This document shows positions 23,588-34,329 of a DNA stretch of 64,000 bases, piece after piece. Location: assembly GCF_902148855.1 (NCBI RefSeq), contig NC_043978.1, positions 4,657,166 through 4,721,165 on the forward strand, given 5' to 3'. The notes beneath the pieces were generated by a model. It worked only from the letters and a program-made list of their open reading frames with translations, searched no databases and had not been told where the DNA came from. Every line of letters starts with the position of its first letter. Positions within the stretch are counted from its first letter, which is position 1. The stretch is from Sphaeramia orbicularis. Its lineage: Eukaryota; Chordata; Actinopteri; Kurtiformes; Apogonidae. The position numbers and the translations under genes are program-made.

Positions 23588-26500
23588 TTAGTCAGAAAAG
23601 TCGTCCGTCTGCTTGGCAGGATTTGCCCGTTTCCGTTTTAGATGGACTGACATGTGTCTTTGAGCATGACGTTTATGTGCAAAAAATCTCTTACAAACTG
23701 AGCAGCTGAAGGGTTTTGCTCCAGTGTGGACACTCATGTGACGAGTTAAGTTGGACTTGCGAGCAAATGCAAACCCACATAGTGAACATTCAAACTGTTT
23801 TTCTCCTTTGTCAGTTGCTTTCACAACACTATCACCAACCTGCTTGTTGAAAGACTTCTCTCTTGCATGGACTTTGACGTGACTACGCATGTTTGACCTA
23901 TGAGAAAATGACGCACCACATTCTGAACAAGAAAATGGTCGTTCTCCTGTGTGGAGTCTCTTGTGTTGAACCAAGGTTGACTTCTGAGCAAATCGACGAC
24001 CACAGTCTAAACATTCGAAAGGTTTCTCTCCTGTGTGCCTTGTCATATGTCTTCTAAGATGAGTACGATCCTGAAAACCTTTCTTGCAAACCAAGCACTT
24101 GACTTTTCCACCTGAGTGGACTTTCATGTGATGTTTTAAGGCTGACTTTCGTGGAAATCTTTCACAACAAACTGAACAAAGAAATGGATTTTCTTCTGTG
24201 TGGAATTTCATGTGATTATCCAAGTCTAGCTTAGAAGTAAATCCTGCACCACAAACTGAACACAATAAAGCTTCGCTATTGTGTGGTGTCTCATATATAT
24301 GTATGTATGCATGTGGTTTTGTTTTAGATCCTGTGAGGTCATTATTGTTTATGCTGGACGGAGGCTTTGTTACTTTTTTTACATGTGACTCAGACTCCCT
24401 GTTGGGTGTCCAGTCGTCATCAGTGTCCCGGTCAGAGGAGTCCTCGGTCTGGTCATCAGTCTGTGTTTCCAACTGTCTGTGTGGATGGAGGCTACCCGCT
24501 GCCTCTGATCCTCCACAGTCCTCTCCATCGGTCTCCTCTCTGTCCTCTTCACTTTGTCTTTGATGAAGCTCTGAGGACTGAGGTTTCTCTTCATCATCAT
24601 CTTCATTCTTCACTGTTACAGTAGGAGATGGGAGCTCGATCATATCAGCCTCCTCCAGCCCCTGAAACTGCTCTTCCTCCTGTTTGACCTCCACTACCTC
24701 ATATTCCTCTTTAATGTAGGGCGACTTAGCATCCCCTTGGTCCACACTGGGAACCCCCTCCTTCAGAATGGAAACCCCTTCCTTAACGACCAACAGCTGA
24801 TGAACACCTACTGGAAAATAAAAAAAAAACACACACCAAGGAAAACATTAACATGTGACGAGTGCTTCAAACTGTAAATCATGCAAAGCTTTGTTATGAC
24901 AGTCAGAAATAAATATAGTGTGGGAAAGATCATGGTTTAAGGGCAAAGACACACCAATCCAACTGCCAATCGTCGTCAGAAAAGGTAGCCCGACATCAGT
25001 CGGCTCTCATCTCCCCAACATGGTCAAAAAAAGTGTGAAGAACACACCAAATGGACTACCAACATGAGCGTACGTTCTTGCGCAAGTGCGTACAGCAGAG
25101 AGCTTTGAGTAGTCAAGAAAGGTGGTTGTTGTACTCATTAAACGCATTGTAGTAATAAGAAGATACTGGTGTTGTCAGCTCTCAGGCTTCTTCTTGTGGA
25201 AGAAGAAAGATGTCGCAGGCAAAAACTAAGGAGAAATTGCACTATGCTAACAATGCTAACAGTGCTCACTTCATGGAATGAATGAAGTCCATCTGCTATA
25301 CTGACGGGCACTCATTCAGTTACAATATGAGCAGTGAATGGCCTATTATAGAAGACAATAATAGTGTGAAGTCCCTTGGCATAGCTGGATTCACATGTAA
25401 ACTGCTCATTCACTGATCAAAGGCTATCCCCTCACCAATCAGATTGGTCCGACTGAACAACGGGTGGTGGCCGATTGCCCACGTTGAATCGGCCGAAAAG
25501 AATGGCGATGGCATTAACAACGGCTCATGTCACCGACCTCACCAGACTGCCCAACGTCACTGAAAATCGGGTTAGTGTGTCTTCGCCGTAAGTTAAAACA
25601 GACTCTCAGACCAGATTACCTTCATGTTAGAAAACCTTTCTCGACCTTGCTGTTACCTGCAGATGTCATATGGTAGGTCTATGCAACACCTTGTGCAAAT
25701 GACATGATTGTTTTTGGACAGACTGGGACTTTAAAGGGGTCGTATTTTGCTAAACCCACTTTTATTAGTCTTTGGTACATTTATTTGTGTATTTGGGGAC
25801 CCTAACAGTTCATAAAGTTTGAATTTGAATCCTCCAGGTGCTGCAAAGTTGTCTTTATATTCATTTTGGCAGACATCGAGTGGATTTCTACAACCTGTTT
25901 TAATTTCTTCTTAATTTGTTAAGTTTACAACTAGTTACATCATGACATTTGCACATATAAGGTCAAGACTTCCAACAAACATTTCTCAGAGTACACCTAA
26001 TTTGTTTGTCAGCAGCAGCGGTTGTAGTCCATACTGAAAATATGTCCAACCTTCGAGCCGATTACCTAAAATGTTCAGTTGTTTGTTGTTTTAACAAACT
26101 GAAGTGACTGAACGGGACAGAGCGCACAGTCAACAACCCTGAAAGGGAGTGAGGTCATGTGCATTTAAAGGGCCAGCGCTCAAAACGACCTGTCTCATGT
26201 CATTACCCAAAAATAGGGTTGAAGATGGGCCTGTGGAATTTAATTAATGAAGGATTCAGACCCAAGCATAGCATTCACAATTTATGTAGACCACAGAGAA
26301 ATGTTTTAAAATGCATAATTCCATTTAAAAAAGCAAAATATCACTCCTTTAAGGAGTGGTACAGCCTGAAAATGGAACCAAATTTTTTTTTTCAATGTTA
26401 TGGACAATTTAAAATTTTAATAGACATATATGATATCTTAATAATTGTTCCTGGGGTATGTGAACTGAAGACAAAACTTGATTCAAAAAAGCTCTGTCTT

Positions 26501-27504
26501 TTGTCAAATTATATATTGTACATGGTAGAGAAACACAGTCACAATTAATATATAAAATAACCAGAGACAAACTGGTTGCATTTTGAATTTTTGTTGAGCA
26601 AGAAGGGTCTCTGGACGAGTGATCTTGATTTTACAATTTAGGCATTTTGGAGGATTTTTAGAGACACAGACCTGTACTAATTTCATGAATGTGATGTACT
26701 GCCCAGTCCTACTAGGACCAAAATTGTTGTTGACACCATGCAAACTGGTTGGGTCATTACAAAACCTGGTATCTACACTGCCACAAATATTAGAGGAATA
26801 GTGAAAGAGTGCAATCTCAGCAGTCTCTCAAATGTGAATACTGATGCTTTTTTGTCATACTGATGAAATTAATGTTGTGCTTTTATAATGGTTCAAAAAG
26901 AAAATGAGAACACGTCAGGAAGGAACATAAATAATCATTTCATGGTAACTGTCTGACATAATATAAGTTGACTCCTTCAGACTTGATTTCTCTTTATAGA
27001 GAAAAAAAATCCTACTCATATTTAGCCTACTCTCCTCCAGTAGAGTAAAAGGTCTGAGGGAAAAAACAAGATGAGAAAGAGAACAGATGTATAAAGCCTA
27101 TGTTCTGACTAAAATCTTCAGAATGAGGCTAATCGTGCTCTGACAATGAATAAATGTACAATCTAGCTACAACACTTGCTACTTGAGCTTATTCTACATC
27201 CTATGGGAGTCTCAGAGATCAGGCTGAGTCATATATTGTCTGACGCACAACAGTTTATTGATCAGACCTAGAATCAACACACATTTGAGCAGTTCAACCC
27301 CAGAACAATCTACCTATGCTTCCCACTTCCTGTTGGCAGAAAGATTATGTCTAATGGTACTAGGTTCAAGGTATGGTTTGCACTTACACTACTGGTCAAA
27401 AGTTTTAGAACACTCCAATTTTTCCAGTTTTGTATTGAAATTCAAGCATTTCAAGTCCAATGAACAGTTTGAAATGGTACAAAGGTAAGCAGCGAACTGC
27501 CAGA

Positions 27505-27551
<47 letters not shown>

Positions 27552-29875
27552 GGTTAAACAAAACTGAAAAATAATGTACATTTCAGAATTATACAAAAAG
27601 GCGAACAAGAAATGGGTTAACAACTTAAAGCAGTTCTGCAGCAATGGAGGTTGATCAAGCCTCGCAAGTTGGTGCTACCAAGTCCTCCAGGTGTCCCAAC
27701 GTTTGTGAATTCCTTCCAACCCCCTCTGTCTGCATAAAAGTAGTGTTGGAACACACTTTGGTACCATACCGTTGTGAGTATTATTGGACAGTATTGTACT
27801 GCAGAAAGTAGTGTGTCACTATAAAAATGGTGAGGAAAAGGCAATTAACGATAGAAGAGAGACAGACCATTATAACACTTAAAAATGTAGGTCTTTCCTA
27901 CAGAGAAATTGCCAAGAAAGTCAAGGTGTCAGTAAGTCCAGTTTCCTTCACCACCAAAAGGCACTCAGTAACTGGGGTAAAGGCTGACAGGAAGAGGTCT
28001 GGCAGACCCAAAGACACAACAGAATCAGAAGACAAGTTTCTGAGAGTCAACAGCTTGTGTGACAGGCGACTCACAGGACAACAGCTTCAAGCACAGCTCA
28101 ATAGTGGTCGTAGTAAGCAAGTCTGAGTTTACACTGTGAAGAGAAGACTTACAGTTGCAGGTTTGATGGGTCGAGTTGCAGCAAGAAAGCCACCGCTGAG
28201 ACTTCAGAATAAGAAAAAGAGGCTTGCCTGGGCCATGAAACACCACCAGTGGACTACTGAAGACTGGAAGAAGGTGTTATGGACTGATCAAACCTCTGAT
28301 CAACCTCCATTGCTGCAGAACTGCTTTAAGTTGTTAACCCATTTCTTGTTCACCTTTTTGTATAATTCTGAAATGTACATTATTTTTCAGTTTTCTTTAA
28401 CCTAAGCATTTAATAATGATCAATTCATTGTGTGATGCCATTGTAGCATAATTTTTCCGGAGGGTGACATACTAAAGTTAATGCTTTGCTAACAATGATA
28501 ATGCTGCCAACCAAATTAGTGATGAAAAATGTTTGAAAATGTAATGGTACTTATAAGTTAGAAAATAATATTGTTAACACTAATTGAATGTTTTGGAAAT
28601 GAAATACTGAAGAGTTGGAAGGAGAATGATGATGATTTAAAATATGTGTTAAAGGTCAACATATAAAATGATCACTGCATGCAATATCTATCACACGTGT
28701 GTGTGTGTGTGGGGGGACGACACGACATAAAGAAACCAAAACATAATGATGTCAGCCTACAAAAATTTTACTTTAAAAAAACATACTGTAAAGAATGATT
28801 ATTACACAATGTCATAAAGTACAGTACCTGTACCAGTTAATAACTGTAACAGTACCTGTTAATGGCAAAATGTATATTATAGATGGTACATGATGAACAA
28901 CTCAGTGTATGTTAATGGAGAATGGTGAAAGGAAAGTATTGTTTAATGGGAAATCACACAACACCGAAAGGCCAATTTTTCATGAAAAATCATATAAGGA
29001 TGGTAGAATTTCTGAGAAATGTGTGCAGAAGGTATAGTTCAACACCCAGAAGGGAGGATACAGCTAAAAAATATAAAAGGGAATGTAAAATTTCAGCAGA
29101 CAGTTAGTTCTGGAGAAATTAACTGCTTATTGTGTTCGTTGCTGTTCAGTAAACACTTCTGCACCAGACTTCTCCAGCCTCTGCCGCATCTTTGGATGAC
29201 CACAGATTAGGATCACAGCTATAACAAAGACAAGTAACCTTGGATAAAAATAGATCATTGATAGGCGGGAATGATCCAATACCATCAAGACATAAAGGAA
29301 CTATAAATATAAATTTTTTAAAAATAATTTAAAAAAAAACACCATTAGACACACACAAGGCAATTGTTAATGATATTGGTTATTCATCATGGAAAACTAC
29401 ACAACAGGAGGGTTCAGATTTTCTCCCCTTAAAAATCATGTAAGGATGACTGAGGTTTAGAAAAAAATAGGGAACTACAAGACTTTGTCAGTTAAGTTTT
29501 TTGAGAACTGCTCATTTGTTTGTTACTGTTCGATAATCACTTTCACACCAGATCTCTCCAGACTCTCCCTGATCCTTGGACATCAACTGATTTTGGGCAT
29601 AACTCCATCATTGACAAGTTTAACCTAAAGTAGAAAAACAGTTAATCAACAACTGAAAGACTCCAGAACAGTCATGTCCTTTTACGACTCTTAATCAGTA
29701 CCTCCTTGTGAGTGTTACAAATGCCATTCCACACCCTTTATCAATACTGCACCAGTTTTATGTGTTTTTCCTTAGATCCCTCACATCCAAGGACATGCAC
29801 TAATGTGGTCAAGCTAAATTTAATTTTTACCCAAAAGGTGTGAATGTGAGAGTGATTGGTTGTCAGTCTCCATTG

Positions 29876-29906
<31 letters not shown>

Positions 29907-31460
29907 ACCAAGATGCACACACACTTTACAGGCCTGCAGCCATGTCCACACGAAACCGCGTCTTTTCCTACCCAGTCTTTTTCTTTGTCATTTTCAAAAG
30001 AAAAAAAAAATGCGCTACTTTTCAACTTGATCTGATGATTGTGATTAAAAATACACCCCGACATTAGACTACAGTGTGACAAAATTATGTGAGCCTGACA
30101 GTCATTCAGTTCAACAACCCCTGGAACAACCTGGAAGGGATTTTGGAGTATGATTACTCCAAAGGTACACAGTAAAAGTAGTTCATAGTGTTGGTGCTAA
30201 TAGTATATGAACTAATAATACCAAAAATACCAGATTCGTGAAATACTTATGGAGGAAAAATGTTATTTCATGTTAAAAAAAAAAAAAATCTTAAAACCAT
30301 TTTAGTCAACTTACTTTACTGTAATTGTGTGTACTTTTGGAGTAATCGTGCTCCAAAATCCCTTCCAGACCACAAAAGTGTTTTGGGTTTCTTTTTTGTC
30401 TGAATAAGGGTTAAAGACTAAATTCAATAATGAATAAAATTAATTTTTCCAATAAGTACCTCATGAATTGATGGGATTTTGGACGTATGATTACTCCAAA
30501 ACTACACAATAAAAGTAGTTCTTCGTGTTTGTGCTCGTAGTATATGAAGTACTAATACCAAATATACTAGATTCATGAGGAATTATTGGAAAACTTAATT
30601 TTATTCATCATTGAATTTAGTCTTTAAACAATTATTCAGAAAAAAAACAACTTTTGTAGCCTGGAGGGGATTTTAGAGTATGATTACTCCAAAAGTACAC
30701 AGTAAAAGTAGTTCATGGTGTTTGTGTTAATAGTATATGAAGTAATAATACCAAATATACTAGATTCATTAAGTACTTATTGGAAAATTAAATTTTATTC
30801 ATCATTAAATTTAGTCTTTTACACTATTTCTGACGAAAACACTTTTGTAGCCTGGAAGGGATTTTGGAGTACGATTACTGCAAAAGTACACAGTAAAAGT
30901 AGTTCATAGTGTTGGTGCGAATAGTATATGAAGTAATAATACCAAAAATATCATATTCGTGAAATGCTTATGAAAAGATTGTATTTAATATTACAAAAAA
31001 GCCTTAAAAGCATTTTAGTCAACTTACTTTACCGTAACTATCAGATAAATGTGCACATGAAAAACACTAGGGGCTGGCTGGACCGCAGTGCGATGACCGG
31101 GCATCATGTCCAAGTGAACCCTGCCTCCGCCCGGAGCTCAGCTGGGACAGGCTCCCGCACCCACACCACCCTCTCAATGATCAGAAAATGAAAGAATGCA
31201 TTTTCAGTCTTCATTAAGGTCTAAAGGTCATCAGTGTCGGTTTCATAGGTGTTTAAAGCGAACAAACCTCCAGCGTTGATCAGAACCCGTGGGTTCCAAG
31301 CAGCGTCCAGTAGTTTCTGTTTAAGTTCGTTCTCCTGTTTTAAATGACGAACTTGGTCCTCGTACTCTGTTACGGTTCTCTCTAACAGTTTAAATATGTC
31401 CTCCGCGGCCGCACTTAGACTCTGCTCCACCGCCGCTCTCAACATCTGGACTGTGGGCAT
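23588..31460 (-). CDS. C2H2 zinc-finger protein, two coding exons, seven fingers
   Basis: Likely nuclear DNA-binding regulator of the expanded fish C2H2 family; target unknown. Exon 1 is 31268-31460 (64 codons plus 1 base), starts MPTVQMLRAAVEQSLSAAAE and contains an acidic amphipathic helix region (IFKLLERTVTEYEDQVRHL). Exon 2 is 23588-24810 and starts after a TTTTCCAG acceptor. The split codon G/TA gives Val65, so phases fit. The exon-2 start (GVHQLLVVKEGV) is the usual partner of this N-terminal module in many fish zinc-finger genes. Residues about 90-200 are acidic and linker-like. Fingers occupy about 248-454: seven CX2C...HX3H units with TGEKP-type linkers between several, and a longer spacer before finger 6. 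Total 471 aa. The 6,457-bp intron holds several transposons. The orthologue cannot be named. Confidence 0.88.
24940..25588. mobile_element. PIF/Harbinger-like miniature element
   Basis: Left end GGGCAAAGACACACCAATCC pairs with the reverse complement of the right end, CGGCGAAGACACACTAACCC. TAA flanks both sides (24937-24939, 25589-25591); a 3-bp TWA duplication and GG-C starts fit PIF/Harbinger. It has no transposase. It lies in the zinc-finger gene's intron. Confidence 0.65.
25731..26352. mobile_element. Miniature inverted-repeat element with TTAA ends
   Basis: Left end TTAAAGGGGTCGTATTTTGC and reversed right end TTAAAGGAGTGATATTTTGC match closely. TTAA is present at both tips, which would fit a piggyBac-type TTAA target, though the TTAA may also be part of the inverted repeat. 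It is about 620 bases long and non-coding. Confidence 0.65.
26353..27384. other. Intronic sequence of the zinc-finger gene, nothing recognised
   Basis: AT-rich, with no coding signal, element ends or RNA gene that I can support. Confidence 0.4.
27385..28402 (+). mobile_element. Truncated Tc1-type transposon with transposase N-terminus
   Basis: The left end TACACTACTGGTCAAAAGTT is a typical Tc1 terminus. An ORF at 27827-28126 encodes the transposase start MVRKRQLTIEERQ with helix-turn-helix text (LKNVGLSYREIAKKVKVS) and the RKRSGRPK hook. After a stop it continues in the same frame with VKRRLTVAGLMGRVAARKP and RLAWAMKHHQWTTEDWKKV, then jumps into inverted-repeat sequence. Stretches 27550-27660 and 28295-28402 are reverse complements. 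The catalytic core after the first aspartate region is missing. An A40 tract lies at 27508-27547. Confidence 0.8.
27508..27547. repeat. Poly(A) tract
   Basis: About 40 consecutive A residues inside the left part of the Tc1-type element. Confidence 0.95.
28436..28765. repeat. Diverged duplicated segment, copy A
   Basis: Matches 33126-33425 in the same orientation over roughly 300 bases. Shared runs include AAAGTATTGCTTTG-like text, GGAGAATG.TGATGATTTAAA and AACCAAAA.ATA.TG.TGTCAGCC. It is non-coding, in the zinc-finger gene's intron. Copy B lies upstream of that gene. Confidence 0.6.
28950..29640. repeat. Two diverged direct copies of a roughly 250-300-base unit
   Basis: 28958-29250 and 29398-29630 share ordered blocks: ACACAACA, AAAATCAT.TAAGGATG, GTT.TGCTGTTC..TAA.CACTT, CACCAGA.TTCTCCAG.CTC and ATCTTTGGA/ATCCTTGGA. 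The second copy lacks about 60 bases. No coding frame is kept. They are probably old tandem copies or two insertions of one repeat. Confidence 0.5.
29882..29906. repeat. Poly(C) tract
   Basis: Run of about 25 C residues. The proline-rich frame across it is a translation of the tract, not a gene. Confidence 0.95.
30120..31035. repeat. Tandem and inverted array of a roughly 190-base unit
   Basis: GGGATTTT.GAGTA.GATTAC, followed by ACAC.GTAAAAGTAGTTC and AGTATATGAAGTA, recurs from about 30131, 30474, 30665 and 30854. The last two steps are about 190 bases. Between the first two, 30328-30470 carries the unit in reverse orientation (CTTTTGGAGTAATCGTGCTC). Flanks at about 30268-30322 and 30985-31034 share TCAACTTACTTTAC.GTAA. 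It lies in the zinc-finger gene's intron near exon 1. Confidence 0.75.
31055..31200. mobile_element. LINE/SINE 3'-end fragment
   Basis: GCGATGACCGGGC, GTGAACCCTGCCTCCGCC and CAGCTGGGACAGGCTCC is the common fish tail shared by L2-type LINEs and their SINE partners, ending in GAAAATGAAAGAATG. Only this short GC-rich piece is present. Confidence 0.6.
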
Positions 31461-31660
31461 TTTCAACCTTTTCTCCGCGGGGAACACACCGGGGCACAAC
31501 ACGAAGCCTCCAAACCGAGAAAAAAAAACAAAAAACAAAACATGCCTCCAAATAACCACAGGCACCAGCCAGCTACTTCCGCATTTCTTCTTCTTCGCTC
31601 TTTCTTGGTAAAGTACTTTCCGCTGCGTTACCGCCACTTATGGACTGGAAGGCGCTCATA
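31461..31660 (-). promoter_or_regulatory. 5' region of the zinc-finger gene, carrying ACCGCCACCT repeat copy 3
   Basis: Upstream of the ATG there is a short GC-rich stretch (TTCTCCGCGGGGAACAC at about 31470-31487), then at 31575-31660 a copy of the CTT-run/TTACCGCCACTTATGGACTG repeat also found near ola1. The transcription start is not visible. Confidence 0.4.
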
Positions 31661-31919
31661 CGTATTCAAACTTATTGCGATTTGTAGACTTTTGCCTTAT
31701 ATATTTTTTGTTTTATTAACACAGACTCTTTTATCTGGCAGCAAAGATGTCACTACACCTGTGTCATTTACTGTCAGCTCTAAACTGTGCCTTTATCTTA
31801 TTTTGTAATCTCTGTTTGACGAGAAACACAAGCAAGTAAATGTACATGATCTGAAATAAAGTTCCACCCTCACATTCATGTAATGTGAAAATGCATTATA
31901 GCTACACTGCAGTTTTAAC

Positions 31920-32473
31920 TACAGGGTGGGGAAGCAAAATTTACAATATTTTGAGGCAGGGATTGAAAGACAGTGTATGACCAATTAGTTTATTGAAAGT
32001 CATGAGAATTTATTTGCCACAAGAAAATTTACATCATAGAAAATGTTTTTATTCTATGTGTCCTCCTTCTTTCTCAATAACTGCCTTCACACGCTTCCTG
32101 AAACTTGCGCAAGTGTTCCTCAAATATTCGGGTGACAGCTTCTCCCATTCTTCTTTAATAGTATCTTTCAGACTTTCTCGTAATAGTTTTGCTCATAGTC
32201 ATTCTCTTCTTTCCATTCTAAACAGTCTTTATGGACACTCCAACTATTTTTGAAATCTCCTTTGGTGTGACGAGTGCATTCAGCAAATCACACACTCTTT
32301 GACGTTTGCTTTCCTGATTACTCATATGGGCAAAAGTTTCTGAAAAGGTATGGATAATAGTGTTAGGTATGATTGTGACATCAATATATGTTTGGTTTCA
32401 AAACAATTGACGTAGTGCCTGCTGAGAAAAAACAACTAAATGTTCATTGTAAATTTTGCTTCCCCACCCTGTA
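31920..32473 (-). mobile_element. Deleted Tc1/mariner-superfamily element, GGGTGGGGAAGC ends
   Basis: Perfect 26-base inverted ends begin CAGGGTGGGGAAGCAAAATT, flanked by TA. Minus-strand frames keep both ends of a transposase. Near 32324 is MSNQESKRQRVCDLLNALVT with an HTH-like stretch (PKEISKIVGVSIKTV). Near 32150 is KLSPEYLRNTCASFRKRVKA followed by VIEKEGGHIE. The middle, with the catalytic residues, is deleted. The superfamily is supported by TA sites and the HTH; the exact family is uncertain. Confidence 0.75.
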
Positions 32474-32551
32474 TATTAGCTATTGAATTCAGTTTCATTT
32501 TATTGTGCTGTAACACTTTCATGTCAATTAAATCCAATTTTACAGTACAGG

Positions 32552-32882
32552 TACACTACAGGCCAAAAGTTTGGAAGCAACTTCAAATTTAAGTTCACAA
32601 TGTCGTCCTCAAAAACCTTTATGAATTCTATGGATTTTGGGATGTATTCACTACATATTCAGATGTTTGGTTTTATTGACATGCACTTTTTTCCTCAGTT
32701 TACCTTTTGGTATACGTTGATACTACCAGACCAGTGCTGAATAAATGTTAACCAAAGAAAACAGGGGTTTAGTTTTAGGCTTGATTTGTAGGAGTCACAC
32801 CTTCAGAGCAAAAGTGAAAAACGAATCATAGTTTACAGTTTAAAACTAATCATACAATTCCAAATGTTTGGTCTGTAGTGTA
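32552..32882. mobile_element. Tc1-type miniature element
   Basis: Left end ACTACAGGCCAAAAGTTTGG and reversed right end ACTACAGACCAAACATTTGG, with TA at both sides. It is about 330 bases and non-coding. Its upper part (around 32577-32740) gives a chance open frame. Confidence 0.75.
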
Positions 32883-33125
32883 TGTCTAAGAAAAATTGAA
32901 TATACTGGTCCGGAAATGTTCGATGTTTTTTCAGTTATTTCATAAAGTTAAAAATATATATATATTCTAGTCATTACATGTAAACTCAAATATTTCAAAC
33001 AATTCTTAATTTTATTTTTGATGATTATGGCTTACAGCTAAAAACAAGAAAGAAAAAAAAAAAAAAGTAGACCAGAATATATTTACTTTTGACTTTGAGT
33101 AACTATAACTAAAGTAACTTTAGTA

Positions 33126-33425
33126 CAATTTTTTCAGAAAGGTGATGTGCTAAAGTATTGCTTTGATTATGCTGCTAAATAAATGAGTAGTGACATTAGT
33201 GACAAAACATTTTTTAAACTGTATTAGTACATATAAATTAGGCAAATATCATTATTAACACTTATCGAATGTCTTTGGGGAAATTAGAAAATGAAGAGCT
33301 GTAAGGAGAATGGTGATGATTTAAATTATATTTTTAATCATTACATGCACATGTGAAAGTGTTTGTGTGTAGAAAAAAAACAAAAATGAAGGAACCAAAA
33401 AATATTGGTGTCAGCCTTGGAGTTG
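33126..33425. repeat. Diverged duplicated segment, copy B
   Basis: Same-orientation partner of 28436-28765. Conserved blocks occur in the same order, including TAAGGAGAATGGTGATGATT and GTGTCAGCC at the right end. It lies upstream of the zinc-finger gene. Confidence 0.6.
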
Positions 33426-33892
33426 TACTGGAGAAACCAGTATTTGAATCAAAAGTATTGAATTTGTATTTAAAAGTGTTCAACCTGTATTCATTTGCAT
33501 GCCAGAAGTTATTCTTAGTGTAATGTGAAGACTGTACCAGAGCAATTGAATTTTTTCTTGGGAGAATGAAAAAACATGCGTCAATGGAAAGTTTCGAAAA
33601 TGTGGTGAGCAAAAAGAACATGTTAGTGGAAATTTTGGACTTTCGGGGAAATAATTTACATATTCTGTTAAAAAGCTACATATTTATACATGACAAACTA
33701 GTACTGGGAAATAGTTGCATTTGTGTATATGCTGTCCAATCCAGACACCAGTAAAAACTTACTCTATCAGGGACAAAGCCAAGAAGGAAGGCTTCTGATG
33801 TGACTAAAATAATGTTCAAAATATGATAAAAAGGGGAAAAAAAGGGGTATGGTTTACAGCAAAAACCAAACCTACTTTTTACAATATAAGTC

Positions 33893-34155
33893 TCCCAGAG
33901 CAAAAAAGTCAGTTTTTTCTGCAAATATCAACTCAGTGCATATTTTGTGTATGAATAACCACTTCATGTGGCTCAAATTCTTCCCCATCTCCGACTTTGA
34001 CTTTGACTCTCTGTGCAATTACTCAAGGAAGCTCCTCCACATAGATACCAGTACAGAAACATAAATTCAACTTCAAGATTACAGTTGTGGAAGAACATCA
34101 AAGAGACCAGTGATGTCTCCCACCTGCAGCCATAAATGTTACACAACAGAGTATT
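33893..34155 (-). repeat. Duplicated segment with open minus frame, copy 1
   Basis: Pairs with 35187-35445 in the same orientation over about 260 bases. On the minus strand both copies stay open in the same frame and give related text. Here it reads LLCNIYGCRWETSLVSLMFF, then LEVEFMFLYWYLCGGASLSN. No known domain is recognised. The two copies flank an L1 LINE fragment. It may be an unknown repeat or a gene-derived fragment. Confidence 0.5.
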
Positions 34156-34329
34156 TGACTTTTTAAAAAATAGTGCAAAGAACATTTGAGATATAATGGT
34201 GTAAAATAAAGTAAGACTGTTTTAAAAAGAAAAGTAGTATGCCTGGATTGAAATAAAATGGTGTGAAGTACAGTAAAACAATGTTAAAAGAAAAAGGGAC
34301 ATGCCTGAATATGATGAAAAAATAAAGTA

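Noticed and set aside
29741-30082. Glycine- and proline-rich frames around 29.9 kb and 59.0 kb
   Set aside because: They arise from poly(C) and poly(G) tracts, not genes.
30120-31035. CRISPR-like array
   Set aside because: Units are about 190 bases with no short repeat/spacer pattern, one unit is inverted, and the DNA is vertebrate.
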